Below, piece by piece: positions 60,158 to 64,000 of a stretch of DNA of 64,000 nt (position 1 is its first letter; every line of letters starts with the position of its first letter). Source of the stretch: Dactylosporangium roseum. Lineage in GTDB: Bacteria; Actinomycetota; Actinomycetes; Mycobacteriales; Micromonosporaceae. Both the position numbers and the translations under genes were made by a program. The stretch lies in contig NZ_CP073721.1 of the NCBI RefSeq assembly GCF_025264685.1, forward strand, positions 1,231,001-1,295,000, read 5' to 3'. The notes under the pieces are model-generated. The model did not search any database. It was not told the origin of the DNA and saw only the letters and a list, made by a program, of their open reading frames with translations.

Positions 60158-60207
60158 CCTTGGTCGTTTTCTGTTGTCTGGACCACGGATTTCCGCCAAG
60201 GTCAACC
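60150..60207. repeat. Long palindrome, dispersed element copy B
   Basis: Arms TGGTTGACCTTGG (60150-60162) and CCAAGGTCAACCA (60195-60207), with partial pairing inside. Shares GTTGACCTTGG and CTGGACCACGG with copy A at 55779-55848. Confidence 0.7.
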
Positions 60208-60232
60208 AGGTGAGTGGTCGGGCGAGCCGAGG

Positions 60233-60895
60233 TCAGGCTGCGGCGCGGATGCAGCGGAAGCCGGAGTAGAGCATCCAGGCCGGCAGGGCAGTGGTGATCG
60301 CGGCCGAGGTCAGGCCGAGCGGGGTCGCCGCGAGGGTGGCGGTGTGCCAGGCCGGGCTGAGCAGTGACAGCGCCGCGCCGCCCAGGAGGAAGAAGCCGAC
60401 CACCGTGATGGCGGCTATGCCCGTCGCGCGGGCGAAGGGGCGGCCGACCGTGCGGAAGCGGGTGCCGATGCCGCAGGTCGCCGCGGCCAGCAGGGCGCCG
60501 ACGAAGACGGCGTAGCCGGCGTAGTCCACCGTGTTCGCCAGGATCGCGTAGAAGCGGTCCGGCTGCCAGGACCAGCTCGTCGCCGCCGTGCGCCACGCGA
60601 TCTCCGAGACGACGGTCTGGGTCGCGACCGCCAGGGCGACCAGCAGCGCGGTGCGGCGGGCCTGCGCAAGGGCGAGCTCGCGCTGGTAGTCGGGGGCGAG
60701 CTCGCGCACGTCGCCGAACTCGTCCACCGCCAGGCGCTCGGCCTCGGCCCGGTCGAGGCCGTCCCGCTCGTAGTGCTCGGCGGCGTCGAAGAGGCTGTCG
60801 CGTGCCTCCCGCACCAGGTCGGCCTTGGCGCCGCGGGGGCCCCGCAGGGCGCCGCGCAGCGAGGCGACATATGCGTCGATCGGACCACCGGCCAT
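60233..60895 (-). CDS. HAAS/permease-prefix-domain membrane protein
   Basis: 220 aa from ATG 60895. N-terminal HAAS-like helices (LVREARDSLFDAAEHYERDGL, AERLAVDEFGDVRELAPDYQ) then four hydrophobic helices (ALLVALAVATQTVVSEIAW, AVFVGALLAAATCGIG, ITVVGFFLLGGAALSLL, AITTALPAWMLYSGF). Usually pairs with a PadR regulator; none is seen in the window, but an operator-like site is at 61013. Confidence 0.75.
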   Translation of the reverse strand: MAGGPIDAYVASLRGALRGPRGAKADLVREARDSLFDAAEHYERDGLDRAEAERLAVDEFGDVRELAPDYQRELALAQARRTALLVALAVATQTVVSEIAWRTAATSWSWQPDRFYAILANTVDYAGYAVFVGALLAAATCGIGTRFRTVGRPFARATGIAAITVVGFFLLGGAALSLLSPAWHTATLAATPLGLTSAAITTALPAWMLYSGFRCIRAAA

Positions 60896-61012
60896 CACCA
60901 CCCGACCAGTATGCCGACCCCGCAGTCTGGGGGAGTGGGGGTTGACCCTGACCTTTCCCCGGGTTGTCGGCTCGGCTCTGGCGAGCGGCGTCGAGTACAA
61001 GGGAGGCTACAT

Positions 61013-61025
61013 GTAGCTATGCTAC
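61013..61025. promoter_or_regulatory. Palindromic operator-like site
   Basis: GTAGC-TAT-GCTAC lies between the HAAS gene and the multicopper oxidase gene. The spacing recalls PadR-type sites; no regulator gene is seen nearby. Confidence 0.45.
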
Positions 61026-61049
61026 CTATGAGCGAAGAGGGGAACGACC

Positions 61050-62534
61050 GTGCGCAAGTGGCTCCTGGGCGGCCTCGGCCTGCTGCTCCTGCTCTGCGGA
61101 GGCGGGGTCGCCGCTGTTACCTGGTTCCTCACCCGGTCCGGGATCGACACGACCGGCAAGGTCGAGTTCGAGCGGGCGCTCCGCATCCCGCCGCTCGCCG
61201 AGTCCACTGTGGACAAAGACGGCCGGCGGGTCTTCGAGCTGCGTGCGCAGGCCGGCGAAAGCGACCTGGGGCACGGCGCGACCCGCACGTGGGGCTACAA
61301 CGGGTCGTACCTCGGGCCGACGCTGCGGGCCGGGCGCGGCGAACAGGTCGTGGTGAACATCCGCAACGGCCTCGGCGAGTCGACCACGCTCCACTGGCAC
61401 GGCATGCACCTGCCCGCCCGGGCCGACGGCGGCCCGCACCGCCCGATCGTGGCCGGCGGCTCCTTCCAGGCGGCGTGGAAGCTCGACCAGCCGGCGGCGA
61501 CCCTGTGGTACCACCCCCACCCGGACCGGCACACGGAGGCGCAGGTCTACCGGGGACTCGCCGGCATGTTCATCACCGACGACCCGGGCACCGACAGCGC
61601 GGCGCTCCCGCACGAGTACGGCGTCGACGACGTGCCCGTCATCGTGCAGGACAAGGACTTCGACGGCAGCCAGCTCAGCATGGGCGGCAGGTTCGGCGGC
61701 GACATCGGCGTGCTCGGCGACGAGATCCTCGTCAACGGCACCCCCGGGCCGTACCTCGACGTGCCCACGGAACTGGTCCGGCTGCGCCTGCTCAACGCCT
61801 CGACCGCCCGGATCTACAACTTCACGTTCTCCGACGGCCGCCCGTTCGCGCTGGTCGGCACCGACGGCGGGCTGCTCGAGGAACCGTACCCGATGCGGCG
61901 GTTGCGCCTGTCGGTCGGCGAACGCGCCGAGATCGTGGTGGCCATGCGGCCGGGCGAACGGGTCACGCTGCGCAGTGTGAAGCCGCTGCCGGACTTCGGC
62001 TTCGGCGACCGGAAGTTCAGCGGCGGCGAGGACTCGTTCGACGTGCTGCAACTGCGGGCCGCGCCGGCCCTGCGCAAGAGCACCGCGGTGCCGAAGACGC
62101 TGGTCGCCACGCCCCGGCTGGACCCGGGGCAGGCGGCGAAGACGCGTGACTTCACGCTGTCCGGCCGCCAGATCAACGGCGACCGGATGGACATGGAGCG
62201 GGTCGACGCCGTGGTCGTCAAGAACACGATCGAGGTGTGGAACGTGCGCAACGGCCACGACACTCCGCACAGCTTCCACATCCACGACGTGCAGTTCCAG
62301 GTGCTGACGGTGGACGGCGCCGCGCCGCCGCGGCAGTTGGGCGGCTGGAAGGACACGATCTTCCTGGAGCCGCGGAAGCGCTACTCGGTCATCGCGCGGT
62401 TCTCGGACCACGCCGACCCGACGACCGCCTACATGTTCCACTGTCACGTCCTGCGGCACGAGGACGAGGGCATGATGGGCCAGTTCGTGATCGTGGAGAA
62501 GGCGGGCGACAAACCGCGGCTCGCGCACGGGTGA
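61050..62534 (+). CDS. Membrane-anchored multicopper oxidase
   Basis: 494 aa from GTG 61050. N-terminal membrane anchor (WLLGGLGLLLLLCGGGVAA). Copper ligands: HWHGMHLP near residue 115, WYHPHPDRH, HSFHIHDVQF, and HCHVLRHEDEGMM with the T1 Met. Three cupredoxin domains, family-typical length. Likely oxidises Cu(I) or phenolics outside the cell. Confidence 0.92.
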   Translation: MRKWLLGGLGLLLLLCGGGVAAVTWFLTRSGIDTTGKVEFERALRIPPLAESTVDKDGRRVFELRAQAGESDLGHGATRTWGYNGSYLGPTLRAGRGEQVVVNIRNGLGESTTLHWHGMHLPARADGGPHRPIVAGGSFQAAWKLDQPAATLWYHPHPDRHTEAQVYRGLAGMFITDDPGTDSAALPHEYGVDDVPVIVQDKDFDGSQLSMGGRFGGDIGVLGDEILVNGTPGPYLDVPTELVRLRLLNASTARIYNFTFSDGRPFALVGTDGGLLEEPYPMRRLRLSVGERAEIVVAMRPGERVTLRSVKPLPDFGFGDRKFSGGEDSFDVLQLRAAPALRKSTAVPKTLVATPRLDPGQAAKTRDFTLSGRQINGDRMDMERVDAVVVKNTIEVWNVRNGHDTPHSFHIHDVQFQVLTVDGAAPPRQLGGWKDTIFLEPRKRYSVIARFSDHADPTTAYMFHCHVLRHEDEGMMGQFVIVEKAGDKPRLAHG

Positions 62535-62768
62535 GGCACGTCGAGGTGCCGGGCCCCCGTGGCGGCGCGGGCCCGGCACGTCTCGCAAGCGTTCCGTCGT
62601 CCCCGTGTGCGTCGGCCCTGCGGCGGTGGCAACCCAACGAGACCCGCTCTGTGACGGGCATGAGACATCGATCGTCGCCCCCGTGTCAAGAGCCGGGTGT
62701 CGGGGATCACTGTGGCGCACCGAGGTGCCGGGCCGGGCCGAGCGGCGCGAACCGTCCGGCACACAATG

Positions 62769-62822
62769 TCAACGATCGTTGAAATAGCGATGAAGGCCAC
62801 GTCAGGTTGACCTGAAGGCCAC
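62769..62822. promoter_or_regulatory. Control region of the MFS transporter gene
   Basis: In the 309-nt gap upstream of the transporter: a perfect palindrome TCAACGATCGTTGA (62769-62782), a direct repeat TGAAGGCCAC (62791-62800 and 62813-62822), and TCAGGTTGACCTGA (62802-62815) between the copies. A TetR- or MerR-type regulator would suit. No other gene in the gap. Confidence 0.6.
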
Positions 62823-62843
62823 TTGAGATGCGACTGTCAGTGC

Positions 62844-64000
62844 GTGCAGAACAGACGCGCCCTCACCGTCGGCATGGTCACGCTCGTCACGTTCGTCGCC
62901 TTCGAGGCGGTGGCCGTGACGGCGGCGATGCCGACCGTCGCCCGCGCCCTCGACGGCGTCCCGCTCTACGGGTTCGCGTTCGGCGGGCCGCTCGCCACGA
63001 GCCTCATCGCGATGGTGCTCGCGGGAAGCTGGAGCGACCGGCGCGGGCCGGCGCAGCCGACGGCGATCGGCGTGGCCCTGTTCTGTCTCGGACTGCTCAT
63101 CGCCGGGCTGGCGCCGGACATGTGGATCTTCGTGGCCGGACGGCTGGTGCAGGGCTTCGGCGGCGGGCTGGTGACCGTCGCGCTCTACGTCGTCGTCGGT
63201 CGTGCGTACCCGAACGAGCAGCATCCGCGCGTCTTCTCCGCCCTCGCCGCGGCCTGGGTGCTGCCCGCCGTCGCCGGGCCGGCGGTCGCCGGGCTCATCG
63301 TCGAGCACATCGGCTGGCGCTGGGTCTTCCTGCTCGTGGTGATCGTGTCGGTACCGGCGATGCTGCTGATCTGGCCGCAGGTGCGCTCGGTCACCGCGCC
63401 GCCATCGGAGCGGACCGTCAACCGGCGCGTCCCGTGGGCGGTCGGCGCCGCCGTGAGCCTCGGGCTGCTGTACTTCGGCGGCCAACACGTGGATCTCGCC
63501 GCGCTGGTCTACCTCGCCACCGGCCTGGTCGGCGTCGTGGTGTGCGCGCCCCGCCTGCTGCCTCGGGGTACCTTCGCCGCGCGGCGCGGCCTGCCGAGCG
63601 TCGTGCTCCTGCGCGGACTGTCCGGCGCCGCGTTCCTGCAGACCGACGTCTTCATCCCGCTCATGCTGACCCGCGAGCGCGGCCTCAGCCCGTCGCTGGC
63701 CGGGCTGACCCTCACCGCCGGCGCGGTCTTCTGGTCGGCCGGCTCCTGGGTGCAGGCCCGCCAGGCGCAGCGACTCACCGCGGCGACCCGGCTGCGGATC
63801 GGCCTGGCCGCCATCACGGTCGGCGTGCTGTCGGCCGTCGCGCTCGTCGTGACCGCCGCTCCTGTCGCCGTCGTGCTGGCCGGCTGGGCGGTCGGCGGCT
63901 TCGGCATGGGCCTCGCGTACCCGACGATGTCGGCGCTGGTGCTGAGCCTGTCCAAGCCGGGCACGCAGGGCGCCAACAGTTCCGCGCTCCAGGTCGGAGA
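62844..64000 (+). CDS. MFS transporter, C-terminus cut by window edge
   Basis: 385 complete codons from GTG 62844 to the window edge. At least ten hydrophobic helices. Signature SWSDRRGPAQP (MFS loop 2-3, GxxxDRxG-like), GRLVQGFGGGLVTVALYV in TM4-5, and GWRWVFLLVVIVSVPA in TM6. EmrB/DHA-type drug exporter pattern. Controlled probably by the palindromic region upstream. Confidence 0.88.
   Translation, partial: MQNRRALTVGMVTLVTFVAFEAVAVTAAMPTVARALDGVPLYGFAFGGPLATSLIAMVLAGSWSDRRGPAQPTAIGVALFCLGLLIAGLAPDMWIFVAGRLVQGFGGGLVTVALYVVVGRAYPNEQHPRVFSALAAAWVLPAVAGPAVAGLIVEHIGWRWVFLLVVIVSVPAMLLIWPQVRSVTAPPSERTVNRRVPWAVGAAVSLGLLYFGGQHVDLAALVYLATGLVGVVVCAPRLLPRGTFAARRGLPSVVLLRGLSGAAFLQTDVFIPLMLTRERGLSPSLAGLTLTAGAVFWSAGSWVQARQAQRLTAATRLRIGLAAITVGVLSAVALVVTAAPVAVVLAGWAVGGFGMGLAYPTMSALVLSLSKPGTQGANSSALQVG

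Noticed and set aside
61026..62762. 578-codon minus-strand frame over the multicopper oxidase
   Set aside because: Antisense shadow; the plus-strand frame has all copper ligands.

Overview
The window is high-GC actinobacterial DNA. GTG starts are frequent, genes overlap by 4 nt, and the set includes WhiB, DUF397, cobD/cobQ, YidD and PP2C-type regulators. This points to a filamentous actinomycete, with Micromonosporaceae the best guess (inference; no marker gene fixes the genus). It splits at about 38,580 into a prophage (left) and ordinary chromosome (right).

PROPHAGE, 1-38,580. Almost all genes lie on the minus strand, so they are transcribed from right to left. At the right edge is a 3' tRNA-Arg fragment (38,531-38,580), the presumed attR. 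Moving left come a divergent repressor/Cro switch with an array of GTnACA-type operators (37,221-37,470) and then a very long operon of mostly 4-nt-overlapping small genes. Recognisable functions in it are: PP-loop ATPase, a block of small membrane proteins, Sak4-like recombinase, DUF3307, RusA resolvase, LuxR-type and WhiB regulators, a tRNA-guanine-transglycosylase-like (DpdA-type) protein, a DnaN-like sliding clamp, ASCH and YkgJ-type proteins and SSB. Next come a 1201-residue helicase-DNA methyltransferase split by a class 3 intein, a D5-type primase/helicase, an iteron-rich non-coding segment that looks like the phage replication origin (13,655-14,012), a RecD-like helicase, many Cys-rich small proteins, a Fic protein and a GIY-YIG protein. 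A strong terminator (2,980-3,006) closes this early/middle operon. Large terminase and portal follow and run out of the left edge. The other structural genes, the integrase and the intact tRNA are expected further left.

CHROMOSOME, 38,581-64,000. Directly beyond attR lies a dead integrase relic whose catalytic Tyr is His, so the same tRNA has been used before. Then follow a cold-shock protein, a DUF1444 protein divergent from cobD-cobQ (cobalamin late steps, with an 84-bp tandem repeat between them), a P-loop kinase, an M48 protease, an M20 dipeptidase, a response regulator-histidine kinase-REC/PP2C phosphatase signalling set, a CPA1 Na+/H+ antiporter, a DedA protein, a beta-helix lipoprotein, YiaAB, a kinase/ParB-like fusion, YidD, an XRE regulator divergent from a SnoaL-like protein, a HAAS-domain membrane protein, a multicopper oxidase and an MFS transporter cut by the right edge.

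Several long palindromes are dispersed among the chromosomal genes at 53.8, 55.2, 55.8, 58.0 and 60.2 kb. The most interesting signals are the class 3 intein in the helicase-methylase, the origin-like iteron array, the TGT-like DNA-modification candidate, a phage gene broken next to a perfect 21-nt inverted repeat, and the palindromic repeats in the host half.
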